A stretch of 54,334 nucleotides of DNA from Maricaulis sp. (lineage in GTDB: Bacteria > Pseudomonadota > Alphaproteobacteria > Caulobacterales > Maricaulaceae), in assembly GCF_015665295.1 (NCBI RefSeq), contig NZ_JADFAJ010000020.1, positions 1 through 54,334 of the forward strand, in the 5' to 3' direction. A program made the position numbers and the translations under genes. Shown in pieces: positions 27,217-35,907 of this stretch (the first letter of the stretch is position 1; each line of letters starts with the position of its first letter). The notes under the pieces were generated by a model, which did not search any database, had not been told where the DNA came from, and saw only the letters and a program-made list of their open reading frames with translations.

Positions 27217-27677
27217 TGCCTGTTATCAAGAAGGAAGACCTCGCCGCCGCGGTCGGAACCGAGATCGGCGTGTCTGGCTGGACCGAGATCAGCCAGGAAC
27301 AGATCAACACCTTCGCCGATGTCACGGATGATCATCAATTCATCCATATCGACCCGGAGCGGGCCGTCAGGGAAACGCCTTTCGGCGGGACGATCGCGCA
27401 CGGTTTTTTGACCCTGTCCATGCTGTCTTCGCTGGCGGCTGGAACCACACTGGTGCTCGAGGGCATTGTGATGGGGATCAATTATGGTTTCGAAAAGGTG
27501 CGCTTCCTCACCCCGGTCCGGGCTGGCAAGCGCGTTCGCGGTCGCTTCACCCTGGCCGATGCGGTTGAGCGCAATCCGGGCCAGTGGATGCTCAAATACG
27601 ATGTGACGGTCGAGATCGAAGGCGAGGACAAGCCGGCGCTGATGGCGCAATGGCTCACCCTCCAGATCGTCGGCTGA
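27216..27677 (+). CDS. MaoC-like (R)-specific enoyl-CoA hydratase
   Basis: A 153-residue hot-dog fold protein of the MaoC/NodN type. FADVTDDHQFIHIDPERA carries the hydratase-2 Asp/His dyad, and PFGGTIAHGFLTLSMLSSL is the following helix. Such proteins hydrate 2-enoyl-CoA to (R)-3-hydroxyacyl-CoA. In MFE-2 proteins this domain is fused to an SDR; here the matching SDR is the next gene. Length is typical for a stand-alone hydratase. It is coupled to the ligase by a 1-bp overlap. Confidence 0.88.
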   Translation: MPVIKKEDLAAAVGTEIGVSGWTEISQEQINTFADVTDDHQFIHIDPERAVRETPFGGTIAHGFLTLSMLSSLAAGTTLVLEGIVMGINYGFEKVRFLTPVRAGKRVRGRFTLADAVERNPGQWMLKYDVTVEIEGEDKPALMAQWLTLQIVG

Positions 27678-27711
27678 CCGGCACACACCACAATCAGGGA
27701 ATTGAGACGAT

Positions 27712-28632
27712 ATGAGTGAAATTCGTTTTGACGGCCGCGTCGCCATTGTCACCGGCTCGGGCCAGGGCTTGGGCCGGACCCACGCGCTTGCGCTGGCCTC
27801 ACGCGGTGCCAAACTGGTCATCAATGACCTGGGCGGCTCGCTGGACGGCACCGGAACCGGCTCTGCCGCCGAGGACGTCGCCGCCGAGATCCGCGACGCG
27901 GGTGGCGAGGCGATCTCGCATCGCGCCAATGTCACCAAGGCCGATGAAGTCGCCGACATGGTCGAACAGGCCAGGGCCAAATGGGGCCGGATCGACATCC
28001 TGGTCAATAATGCCGGCATCCTGCGCGACAAGTCCTTCTCCAAGATGGAGCTGGATGATTTTCGCGCCGTGGTCGATGTCCATCTCAACGGGTCGGCGGT
28101 TTGTACCAAGGCGGTCTGGGACATCATGCGCGAGCAGGAGTATGGCCGTATCGCCATGACCACCTCCTCCTCGGGCATGTATGGCAATTTCGGCCAGTCC
28201 AATTACGGCGCCGCGAAGTTCGGCGTGGTCGGGCTTATGAATACGCTCCACCTGGAAGGCGCCAAGTACAATATCCGCGTCAATGCCCTGTCGCCGACCG
28301 CCGCCACGCGCATGACCGAAGGCCTGCTGCCGCCGGCCGCGCTCGACCTGATGACGCCGGAATCCGTCTCGACGGGCCTTGTCTATCTCGTCAGTGAAGA
28401 CGGTCCGAGCCGCACCATCCTGTGCGCTGGCGCCGGCGGTTATGCCGTCACCAAGATCCACGAGACCGATGGCATCTACCTGCCGCCGGAACAGCAGACG
28501 CCGGAGAATGTTGCGGCACGCTTCTCGGAGATTGCCGATGAGGCCGGCCAGAAAGAGCTCAAGGCAGGCGGCGAGCAGACCATCAAATTCCTCACCAAGG
28601 CGGCGGCACATGCCGGCGTGAAACTGGGCTGA
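27712..28632 (+). CDS. MFE-2-type SDR, (R)-3-hydroxyacyl-CoA dehydrogenase-like
   Basis: A 306-residue SDR resembling the dehydrogenase domain of peroxisomal multifunctional enzyme 2 (17-beta-HSD4). IVTGSGQGLGRTHALALA is the cofactor motif. VVINDLGGS-type text (LVINDLGGSLDGTG), ILVNNAGILRDKSFSKM and YGAAKFGVVGL are the signature stretches of that group. The C-terminal extension beyond residue 230 is also typical. Together with the preceding MaoC gene it forms a split hydratase/dehydrogenase pair producing 3-ketoacyl-CoA. No thiolase follows. Confidence 0.9.
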   Translation: MSEIRFDGRVAIVTGSGQGLGRTHALALASRGAKLVINDLGGSLDGTGTGSAAEDVAAEIRDAGGEAISHRANVTKADEVADMVEQARAKWGRIDILVNNAGILRDKSFSKMELDDFRAVVDVHLNGSAVCTKAVWDIMREQEYGRIAMTTSSSGMYGNFGQSNYGAAKFGVVGLMNTLHLEGAKYNIRVNALSPTAATRMTEGLLPPAALDLMTPESVSTGLVYLVSEDGPSRTILCAGAGGYAVTKIHETDGIYLPPEQQTPENVAARFSEIADEAGQKELKAGGEQTIKFLTKAAAHAGVKLG

Positions 28633-28657
28633 CCCCCAAGACAGGAGACGCCAAATC

Positions 28658-29632
28658 ATGAAAGCGCTTATCTGCAAGGCGTTCGGTCCCGAGGACCAGC
28701 TCGTCGTTGAAGACATCGATGCCCCGGCCATCCAGCCCGGCCATGTCCGCATCGACGTGAAGGCCGGGGGGCTGAACTTCCCCGATCTTCTGTGCGTGCG
28801 CGGGCAGTACCAGTTCAAGCCGCCACTCCCCTTCGTGCCGGGCACGGAAGGCGCCGGTGTGATTGCCGAACTGGGGGAGGGCGTTGAAGGTCTCGCAGTC
28901 GGCGACAAGGTCTTGTTCAACACCCCGGTCGGGGCCTTTGCCGAACAGGCCGTGGTCCCCGCGGCCTCTGTCACCCCGATCCCGGACTCCATGCCCTATG
29001 AGGCGGCCGCGGGTCTGACGATCGTCTACGGCACCTCCTATCATGCGCTCAAGCAGCGGGCCCTGCTCAAGCCGGGCGAGAGCCTGCTGGTGCTCGGCGC
29101 GGCCGGCGGTGTCGGCCTGGCCACGGTCGAGCTGGGCAAGGCCATGGGCGCGCGTGTCATCGCCGCGGCGTCCAGCGATGAAAAGCTGGCCGTCTGCAAG
29201 GAGCATGGCGCCGACGAGCTGATCAATTACTCGACCGAAGACCTCAAGGCCCGGATCAAGGAATTGACCGGCGGCAAGGGCGTCGACGTGATCTATGACC
29301 CGGTCGGCGGTGATTACGCCGAGACCGCCTTCCGCGGCATTGCTGCGGGCGGTCGCCATCTGGTCATCGGTTTTGCGGCCGGCGAGATTCCGAAATTGCC
29401 GCTCAACCTGCCGCTTCTGAAAATGGCCAGCGTGGTGGGTGTGTTCTGGGGCGCCTGGGCCGGTGCCATGCCAGCCGCGCACAAGCAGAACATGGCCGAG
29501 CTCTTCGAGATGTTCGAAGCCGGCAAGATCAAGCCCCACGTGGCCGGCACCTACCGGCTGGAAGACTTTCTCGAGGGCTTCAACGCCCTGTCCGGCCGCA
29601 AGGCGATCGGCAAGGTCATCCTGGTGCCCTAG
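28658..29632 (+). CDS. NADPH:quinone oxidoreductase-like MDR
   Basis: A 324-residue zinc-free medium-chain dehydrogenase/reductase. VLGAAGGVGLATVELGKAMG is the NADPH-binding GxxGxxG motif, DVIYDPVGGDY and HLVIGFAAGEIP follow. The catalytic-zinc Cys/His pattern of alcohol dehydrogenases is absent. Related proteins reduce quinones or the double bond of enoyl-CoAs and enones. In this operon an enoyl-CoA or dienoyl-CoA reductase role is plausible but unproven. Last gene of the operon; a terminator begins 22 nt after its stop. Confidence 0.88.
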   Translation: MKALICKAFGPEDQLVVEDIDAPAIQPGHVRIDVKAGGLNFPDLLCVRGQYQFKPPLPFVPGTEGAGVIAELGEGVEGLAVGDKVLFNTPVGAFAEQAVVPAASVTPIPDSMPYEAAAGLTIVYGTSYHALKQRALLKPGESLLVLGAAGGVGLATVELGKAMGARVIAAASSDEKLAVCKEHGADELINYSTEDLKARIKELTGGKGVDVIYDPVGGDYAETAFRGIAAGGRHLVIGFAAGEIPKLPLNLPLLKMASVVGVFWGAWAGAMPAAHKQNMAELFEMFEAGKIKPHVAGTYRLEDFLEGFNALSGRKAIGKVILVP

Positions 29633-29654
29633 GCATCCGGATCGGTTCGACATG

Positions 29655-29692
29655 AAGCGGCGCGGCGGAGTTCTGTCGCGCCGCTTTGCTTT
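29655..29692 (+). terminator. Terminator at the end of the acyl-CoA operon
   Basis: AAGCGGCGCG (29655-29664), a 12-nt loop, CGCGCCGCTT (29677-29686), then TGCTTTG. A perfect 10-bp GC-rich stem with a modest T-rich tail. Confidence 0.8.
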
Positions 29693-29791
29693 GCCTGCGT
29701 GGATGGCCGGAAGCCGCGCGCAAGGCTTGACCGGGCGAGCAGTCGGCCCATCATCATAACCAGCTTGTACGAAATCCCGGGGGAGAGAAGA

Positions 29792-31162
29792 ATGAAACTC
29801 GTGACCGCAGCCGCCCTGTCGGCCTTGTTCGCCGCGCCCGCTTTGGCACAGCAACATGCACCGCCATCGGAAGTTCTCGCCGTGCACGATTACGTTGCAG
29901 CCGTGTCAGCTGACCGGATCGAGGCGGATATCCGCACCCTGGCCGAATTCGGCACGCGCCACACCCTGTCGGAAACCGAGAGCGATACCCGCGGCATTGG
30001 CGCCGCCCGGCGCTGGATCTTCGAGGAGTTCGAGCGTATCTCCGCCGAGTGCGGCGGCTGCCTGGAGGTCATGTATATCTCCGACACGATTTCCGGTACC
30101 GCTCGCATTCCCGACCCGGTCGAAGTCGTCTCGGTCATCGCTATCCAGCGTGGCCGGATCGACCCGGATCGCCATGTCATGATGTCCGGCGATATCGACA
30201 GCCGGGTCACCGATCCGCTGGACGGAACCTCCGACAGTCCCGGCGCCAATGACAATGCGTCGGGCATGGCAGGCGTGATCGAGGCGGCACGGGTCCTGAG
30301 CCGGCACGAGTTCGACGGCTCGATCATCTATGCCGGACTGTCCGGCGAGGAGCAGGGCCTGTTCGGCGGCCAGATCGTGGCCGCCCACGCCATCGAGAAT
30401 GGATGGCGGATCAAGGGCGTGCTCAATAATGACATGATCGGCAATATCGCCGGCATCAATGGTGTCATCAACAACACCACGGCCCGTGTCTTCTCCGAAG
30501 GCACGCGCGCCGTCGAGACGCCGGAGGAAGCCCGGATCCGTCGCTTCACCGGTGGTGAGGTCGACAGCCCGTCCCGCAATCTGGCGCGTTTCGTTGATCG
30601 CACGGCGGACCAGTACATTCCCAATCTCGATGTGATGATGGTCTACCGGCTCGACCGTTTCGGCCGCGGCGGCCATCACCGCCCGTTCAATGCGGTGGGC
30701 TATCCCGGCGTGCGCATCATGGAGACCAATGAGCATTATGACCGCCAGCATCAGGACCTGCGCACCGAAGACGGCCGACCCTATGGCGATACGATTGACG
30801 GGGTCGATTTCGACCATGCGGCGCGACTGACGGCCCTCAATATTGCCGTCATGGCGCAGATGGCCGGTGCCCCGCCTTTCCCCTCCAATGTCACCGTAGC
30901 GGGTGCCGTCCAGCCATCGACCACGCTGAGCTGGAACATGGCCGAGGGTGAGGCTGCGGAGAATCTCTCCGGCTATCGGGTCTACTGGCGCCTGACCGAT
31001 CAGCCGCAATGGCAGTGGAGCCGTTTTGTCGGACAGACAGACACGTTCACGCTCGAGAATGTGGTGATCGACAATTACTATTTCGGCGTTTCAGCCGTGG
31101 CGCTTGATGGCTCGGAAACGCCGGTCGTATTTCCCGGCCCGGCCGGCTCGTTCGGCAATTAG
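29792..31162 (+). CDS. Secreted M28-family zinc peptidase with C-terminal Fn3-like domain
   Basis: A 456-residue exported protein. The signal peptide is at 1-20 (LFAAPALAQ-QHA). Metallopeptidase landmarks are SGDIDSRVTD, where M28 enzymes usually read GHxDS, so the first His ligand position is Asp134; GANDNASG with bridging Asp154; GEEQGLFGG with Glu186 and Glu187; NNDMIGN with Asp214; and a late His in NEHYDRQHQ. Residues about 385-450 look like an Fn3 sandwich (TTLSWNMAEGE, LSGYRVYWRLTDQPQW, NYYFGVSAVALDG). It probably trims peptides in the periplasm or outside the cell. Start at 29792 has GGGGGAGAG upstream. Confidence 0.88.
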   Translation: MKLVTAAALSALFAAPALAQQHAPPSEVLAVHDYVAAVSADRIEADIRTLAEFGTRHTLSETESDTRGIGAARRWIFEEFERISAECGGCLEVMYISDTISGTARIPDPVEVVSVIAIQRGRIDPDRHVMMSGDIDSRVTDPLDGTSDSPGANDNASGMAGVIEAARVLSRHEFDGSIIYAGLSGEEQGLFGGQIVAAHAIENGWRIKGVLNNDMIGNIAGINGVINNTTARVFSEGTRAVETPEEARIRRFTGGEVDSPSRNLARFVDRTADQYIPNLDVMMVYRLDRFGRGGHHRPFNAVGYPGVRIMETNEHYDRQHQDLRTEDGRPYGDTIDGVDFDHAARLTALNIAVMAQMAGAPPFPSNVTVAGAVQPSTTLSWNMAEGEAAENLSGYRVYWRLTDQPQWQWSRFVGQTDTFTLENVVIDNYYFGVSAVALDGSETPVVFPGPAGSFGN

Positions 31163-31182
31163 AGTCCGGGATTCATCCCTCT

Positions 31183-31211
31183 GGCGGCACGATCGGATGT
31201 ATTGTGCCGCC
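31183..31211. terminator. Hairpin GGCGGCAC/GTGCCGCC after peptidase
   Basis: A perfect 8-bp inverted repeat with a 13-nt loop lies 20 nt after the peptidase stop. There is no T tract, so it may be a weak terminator or an mRNA-stabilising stem. Confidence 0.35.
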
Positions 31212-31257
31212 GGGGCGGGCCACACTTGGCCGCATCTGACACGAGAGGATTCGGATC

Positions 31258-31812
31258 ATGATCATGACCTTGCTGGCCGCGACCGCCCTGGCACTTGCAC
31301 CGAATGCCCCTGCGCGGGCCGAGGAGCAAGCCTTTGAGCAGGCTGAAACGGGGGCTTTGTCCCTGGCCGATCATCTGGCGCCCGAGCTCGGGCGCTTCGC
31401 CGTTGCCAATTGGGTGATGAGTGGGCCCGGCGAGATGTCGGAGCTCCACTTCACCGTCGAAACAGGTCTGGTCCTGGGTGGGCAGGGTGTCCGCACGATC
31501 TGGCGCGAGGCCGGCACCGGTGCCTTCTTTGGCGAGCTGACCCGCGTCCTGGATGCTGAAACCGGCGAGGTCGTGCAGCACTGGTTTGCTGCGGCGCGTG
31601 GCGAATGGGCGGTGACCCGCCAGGCCCTGGAATTTGCGCCGGACGGCCATGGCTCGGAATTTTCCGGTGAGGACGGGTTCGGGCCCTTCGATGCGCGAAC
31701 GCGGACCCGGCATAATGCCGATGGCAGCTATGTCTGGACGATCGAGCGTCGCTATCCCGGCACGAACTGGTTCCTGGTCGACCGCGGCGAAGCCGTCCCG
31801 ATCGCGAATTGA
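31258..31812 (+). CDS. Secreted protein of unknown function (DUF1579-like style)
   Basis: A 184-residue protein with a signal peptide (MIMTLLAATALALAPNAPARA-EE, cleavage near 21). The mature part has alternating beta-strand text (ELHFTVETGLVLGG, VRTIWREAGTGAFFGELTRVLDAETGEVVQHWF, YVWTIERRYPGTNWFLVDRGE) resembling lipocalin-like DUF1579-type proteins. The family is not certain and no catalytic residues can be assigned. GAGAGG precedes the first ATG; an ATG two codons later is possible. It stands alone between the M28 peptidase and a convergent small gene. Confidence 0.6.
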   Translation: MIMTLLAATALALAPNAPARAEEQAFEQAETGALSLADHLAPELGRFAVANWVMSGPGEMSELHFTVETGLVLGGQGVRTIWREAGTGAFFGELTRVLDAETGEVVQHWFAAARGEWAVTRQALEFAPDGHGSEFSGEDGFGPFDARTRTRHNADGSYVWTIERRYPGTNWFLVDRGEAVPIAN

Positions 31813-31849
31813 CGGGCGGGGCAGGGCCCGCCCGCCAGGGCGCGTCTGC

Positions 31850-32164
31850 CTAGTCGCGCGCGACGATGGTGTAGGTCACGGTTTGGCCGGTGGCGGCATT
31901 GACACCGGTCCAGCTTGCGCCGACGTCCTCGGCGTCACCGAGCGGTGCGCATCCGCCTTCACCCGTGCTGCGCTGGAAGCAAAGCTCATTGCCGTCAACC
32001 CACCAGGTACCGGCAATCCCGGCATTGGTGGTGTAGGTTCCGTCGGCCTCGAAATAGGTGATGTAGCTGCCTTGCGCGGTGGAGACTTCCAGCGCGTTGG
32101 CGACCAGCGTGTCGACCGGTGAGGCCTGCAGCGCGGCGGCGAGAAGAAGTGAACTGATCAACAT
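31850..32164 (-). CDS. Small secreted protein, 104 aa
   Basis: A 104-residue protein with a short signal peptide (LISSLLLAAALQA-SP). The mature part contains two Cys (CFQRSTGEGGC) that may form a disulfide and strand-like segments (GSYITYFEADGTYTT, GTWWVDGNELCFQ, QTVTYTIVARD), again a small beta-barrel or lipocalin-like pattern. Function unknown. AGGGGA lies upstream of the ATG. It is convergent with the preceding secreted protein gene. The 267 bp between it and the HxlR gene show no gene. Confidence 0.6.
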   Translation of the reverse strand: MLISSLLLAAALQASPVDTLVANALEVSTAQGSYITYFEADGTYTTNAGIAGTWWVDGNELCFQRSTGEGGCAPLGDAEDVGASWTGVNAATGQTVTYTIVARD

Positions 32165-32431
32165 GATGTATTCCCCTGACAGTGTGGTTGATTGATTGCG
32201 GCGGGAACGCCGTTTCCAACACTCGGTACGACCATAGGCGGCGAATTCGCCTGTCTCAATACATTCGTTGAAGAAATTCCCGTGACAGGGGATGCTCCGG
32301 GCATCGGCTGGCAGGGCCGTGGCCGAGGCGCCCCCGGTGCGCGCGCGCGGGCATTGGGCGGTCAGTCAGGCCGGCGGAATGATCATATGGATTTGAGCAA
32401 GGCGTATGCCGACCGGGCCGGCAAGGCCCGA

Positions 32432-32899
32432 CTAGCCGGCTTCGCGAACCGAACGCGGGCGCGGATCGCGCCCGGCGATGTCACGATGGGTGACTTCTTC
32501 GCCGCTCTGATTGGCGACGCTTATCGGCGCGATTTGTTCGCCGGTCCGGGCGTCATAGACTTCCACGGGAAGCCCGTCATCGCCATAGACCCATTTGTCG
32601 CCCCATTGCTGCATCGCCATGAGGATGGGGAAGAGAGCTTCGCCGCGCTCGGTCAGTACATATTCCTGACGCTGACCGCGAACGCCGACTTCTTCGCGCT
32701 CCATGATGCCGTTCTCGACAAGCTTGTTGAGGCGGTCTGTAAGGATATTCTTGGCAATGCCGGTGCGCTCGTGGAAATCGCTGAACCGGCGTGCACCCTT
32801 CATGGCATCCCGCACGATCAGAAGCGTCCACCAATCGCCCACCTGATTCAAAGTCTGCGCAATCGCGCAAGACATTTCATCAAAACGTTTCCGGCCCAT
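32432..32899 (-). CDS. HxlR-family transcriptional regulator
   Basis: A 155-residue winged-helix regulator. The HxlR core is clear: CAIAQTLNQVGDWWTLLIVRDAM, RRFSDFHERTGIAKNILTDRL, NKLVENGIMEREEV and EYVLTERGEALFPILMAMQQWG. Cys11 sits at the position used for redox or electrophile sensing in some family members. The C-terminus carries a charged tail of about 40 residues. Start at 32899 follows GGGGGA; a longer frame to 32944 is less likely. It is divergent from a BASS-type transporter gene and probably controls it through the shared 281-bp region. Confidence 0.9.
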   Translation of the reverse strand: MGRKRFDEMSCAIAQTLNQVGDWWTLLIVRDAMKGARRFSDFHERTGIAKNILTDRLNKLVENGIMEREEVGVRGQRQEYVLTERGEALFPILMAMQQWGDKWVYGDDGLPVEVYDARTGEQIAPISVANQSGEEVTHRDIAGRDPRPRSVREAG

Positions 32900-33151
32900 T
32901 CTTGGTCCCCCAAAAACCAGATCGCTGCCCGTGCGACCTACCAATCCAACACCAAAACCATCACGGCATCCGGCCCCCGAGGCGAGATGTTGTCTCAGTG
33001 ATCATAGCGCGCGACAGTGCGGGTCTGAGCTATCAAGGCCCGCAAAAAGTCTTGTCACAGGATACAGCCTCTACCGAGTTTGGCGACCCCTTATGTTGCC
33101 ATGACAACTGGTTAACCGCTGATCGGGCAGGGGTTTCTGGCATTGGTTAGT

Positions 33152-33163
33152 ATGACAAGTCAT
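33152..33163. promoter_or_regulatory. Palindrome ATGAC-AA-GTCAT upstream of transporter
   Basis: A perfect 12-bp dyad lies 17 nt before the BASS transporter start. A related half-site, ATGACAACTGG, occurs about 53 bp upstream. It is a candidate operator for the adjacent HxlR regulator. Its position between promoter and start would suit repression. Confidence 0.45.
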
Positions 33164-33180
33164 TGACAGGACAGTTTTTT

Positions 33181-34119
33181 ATGGACGCCTCTTCGATCGA
33201 CCAATTGCAGGTAATAGTTGATGACCAGTCGCGGCTCGGGATCACCCTCATCCTCTTTGTGATGATGCTGTCAGTGTCACTGACGCTGAATCTGTCCGAT
33301 TTCGCATTGATGAGGCGCGAACCCCTGCGCGTGCTGGGGGGCGTGGCAGTCCAGCTGATCGGTCTGCCGCTTTTGACGCTGGGTCTGATTTTGCTTCTCT
33401 CTCCGCCCGCAAGTATCGCGCTGGGCATGCTCATTGTCGCGAGTTGTCCGGGCGGGAACGTCTCGAACGTGCTGACCCGGGCGGCTGGCGGCAATACTGC
33501 CTATTCGGTCACGCTGACCTCGATCTCAAGTGTCTCGGCCGCAGTGATGACACCGCTCTCCATCCTGTTCTGGTCAGGCCTCTATGCGCCGGCCAGCGCC
33601 CTGGTCACCTCGCTGGAAATCGACCCGCTTCCCTTTTTCGCGCAAACCGCCGTGCTGCTCGCGTTTCCACTTGTGCTGGGCATGGTCATCCGAGCCTGGC
33701 GGCCGGCCTTTGCCAAGCAGGCTGCGGCGGTGCTGGGGCCCATCGGGCTGGCTTTCATCGGGCTGCTCGTGCTCGTCGGCATCGTCCAGAACCTTTCGAT
33801 TTTCATCGCGACCGGGGCGCTGATCATCCCCATCGTCATCCTGCACAACAGCGCCGCCTTCGGGCTCGGCTGGCTGGCCGGCCGCGGCATGGGCATGGAA
33901 GCGGCGCGGGCGCGGGCGCTGACCTTCGAGGTCGGCATCCAGAATGCCGGGCTCGGCCTGGTCATCCTGCTCAGCCAGTTTGACGGCGTCGGGGGCGCGG
34001 CAGCCATCATCGGCACCTGGAGCATCTGGCACCTGATCGGCGGTTCGCTGTTGGCGGGCTTGTTCCGGCTGATCGATTCACGGAAACTCGGGCCACGTGC
34101 CGCAGAGCGCGAGACCTGA
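33181..34119 (+). CDS. BASS-family (bile acid:Na+ symporter-like) transporter
   Basis: A 312-residue membrane protein with 9-10 hydrophobic helices and the bile-acid:sodium symporter family layout. LILFVMMLSVSLTLNLSDF is the first helix pair. VASCPGGNVSNVLTRAAGGN is the conserved sodium/substrate crossover region. TFEVGIQNAGLGLVILLSQF is the second crossover motif. Substrates in this family include organic anions and bile-acid-like molecules. Start at ATG 33181; an in-frame TTG at 33163 is an alternative. Followed 12 nt later by an amidohydrolase gene, so uptake and hydrolysis of an N-acyl compound may be linked. Confidence 0.9.
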   Translation: MDASSIDQLQVIVDDQSRLGITLILFVMMLSVSLTLNLSDFALMRREPLRVLGGVAVQLIGLPLLTLGLILLLSPPASIALGMLIVASCPGGNVSNVLTRAAGGNTAYSVTLTSISSVSAAVMTPLSILFWSGLYAPASALVTSLEIDPLPFFAQTAVLLAFPLVLGMVIRAWRPAFAKQAAAVLGPIGLAFIGLLVLVGIVQNLSIFIATGALIIPIVILHNSAAFGLGWLAGRGMGMEAARARALTFEVGIQNAGLGLVILLSQFDGVGGAAAIIGTWSIWHLIGGSLLAGLFRLIDSRKLGPRAAERET

Positions 34120-34131
34120 CGGGAGGCTGAC

Positions 34132-35904
34132 ATGCACGATATCAAGATCACCGGTGGTGAACTCCATGACGGAGCCGGCGCGGCCCCTGTCACCGCCGAT
34201 ATCGCCATCAAGGACGGGCGTATCGCCGCCATCGGCACCGATCTCGGTCCGGCCGCGCAGACGATTGATGCGAGCGGCAAGCTGGTCACGCCGGGTTTCA
34301 TTGACATCCACACCCATTATGACGGCCAGGCCAGCTGGGATGGCCAGCTTCGCCCCTCGATCGATCACGGCGTCACCACGGCGGTCATGGGTAATTGCGG
34401 CGTCGGTTTCGCGCCGGTGCGCGAGGCCGATCACGGCAAGCTGATCAAGCTGATGGAAGGCGTCGAGGACATCCCCGGCACTGCCCTGCATGAGGGCCTG
34501 ACCTGGGACTGGGAGAGTTTCCCCGACTATCTCGACGCGCTGGCGAAAATTCCGCGCACCATCGATATCGCCGCCATGGTCCCGCATGATCCGCTGCGCG
34601 TTTATGTGATGGGTGATCGGGCCGTCCATTCCGAACCGGCCAATGACGCCGATATCGCCGAGATGCGCCGCCTGACCCGCGAGGCGCTGGAAGCCGGCGC
34701 CGTCGGTTTCGCGACCGGTCGCTCGGATGTCCACAAGACCGCCGATGGTGAATGGACGCCGTCCTCTGAATCCACGCGCGAGGAACTGACCGGCATCGCT
34801 CGGGCTTTCGACGGTCTCGATTACGGCGTCGTCCAGGCTGTCTCCGACTTCAATCTGGAACGCGGTGAGCAGGATTTTGACGAGGAATGGGCGATCATCG
34901 CCGCTTATGCCAAGGCGTCCGGCCGGCCTTTCTCCTTCTCTCTCATGCAGCGTGATTTCGCGCCGGACCAGTGGCTCAAGCTCATTGCGCGGACCGAAAA
35001 GCTGAAGGATGAGGGCGTTGATGCCCGCATGCAGGTGGCGCCGCGCGCCATTGGTGTCTTCCTCGGCTTCAATTGCACCTTCCACCCTTTCATGGGCTAT
35101 CCGACCTACAAGACCATTGCCGACCTGCCGCTCGCCGAACGCGTCGCCCGCATGAAGGATCCGGATTTCAAGGCGCAGATACTGTCGGAAAAGACCGACA
35201 AATTATCCGGTCCCGGCTCCTCGGTCCCGCCGCTCGCCGACCTGCTGATGGCGCATATCGAATTCGTCGCCGAGAAATTCTTCCAGCTCGGCAATCCGCC
35301 GGACTATGAGCAATCCGGCGAGCATTCCCTGGCCGCGCGGGCCCGTGCGCAGGGCGTCTCGCTGATGGAAATGATCTATGACACGCTGCTGGAGCGTGAC
35401 GGGCACGAGCTGATCTATCTGCCGCTCTATAACTATACCGAGCTCAATTATGACAATGTGCTCAGGATGATGGAGCATCCGCAGGCGCTCTACGGCCTGT
35501 CCGATGGCGGCGCCCATGTCGGCACGGTCTGCGATGCCTCCATGCCGACCTACATGCTCACCCACTGGACCCGCGACCGCAAACGCGGCCGCAAGCTCGA
35601 CCTGCCGCGCGTGGTGCGCATGCTGACCGGCGCCCAGGCCGATTACATGGGCATGAGCGATCGCGGCTATCTGCGCGCCGGGATGAAGGCCGACATCAAC
35701 ATCATCGATCTCGACCGCCTGCAGATGGAACCGCCCCACATGGAGCGCGACCTGCCCGCCGGCGGCCAGCGCCTGCTCCAGGGCGCCACCGGCTATGTCG
35801 CAACCATCGTCGCCGGCGAAGTGGTGATGGAAGAGGGCCAGCTCACCGGCGCCATGCCGGGCACGGTCTATCGGGCCGGGCGGCAGGCAGTGGCGGCGGA
35901 GTAG
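34132..35904 (+). CDS. N-acyl-D-amino-acid deacylase-type amidohydrolase
   Basis: A 590-residue metal-dependent amidohydrolase of the D-aminoacylase/dihydroorotase-like group. KLVTPGFIDIHTHYDGQASWD carries the HxH metal ligands near residue 60. VMGNCGVGFAPVR is typical of D-aminoacylases. LSDGGAHVGTVCDASMPTYML holds the late catalytic Asp. The C-terminal small beta-domain (GYLRAGMKADINIIDLDRL) is complete. Length is somewhat above the family average of about 480-580. No signal peptide, so cytosolic. It follows the BASS transporter closely and precedes a tiny membrane protein. Confidence 0.9.
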   Translation: MHDIKITGGELHDGAGAAPVTADIAIKDGRIAAIGTDLGPAAQTIDASGKLVTPGFIDIHTHYDGQASWDGQLRPSIDHGVTTAVMGNCGVGFAPVREADHGKLIKLMEGVEDIPGTALHEGLTWDWESFPDYLDALAKIPRTIDIAAMVPHDPLRVYVMGDRAVHSEPANDADIAEMRRLTREALEAGAVGFATGRSDVHKTADGEWTPSSESTREELTGIARAFDGLDYGVVQAVSDFNLERGEQDFDEEWAIIAAYAKASGRPFSFSLMQRDFAPDQWLKLIARTEKLKDEGVDARMQVAPRAIGVFLGFNCTFHPFMGYPTYKTIADLPLAERVARMKDPDFKAQILSEKTDKLSGPGSSVPPLADLLMAHIEFVAEKFFQLGNPPDYEQSGEHSLAARARAQGVSLMEMIYDTLLERDGHELIYLPLYNYTELNYDNVLRMMEHPQALYGLSDGGAHVGTVCDASMPTYMLTHWTRDRKRGRKLDLPRVVRMLTGAQADYMGMSDRGYLRAGMKADINIIDLDRLQMEPPHMERDLPAGGQRLLQGATGYVATIVAGEVVMEEGQLTGAMPGTVYRAGRQAVAAE

Positions 35905-35907
35905 GGG

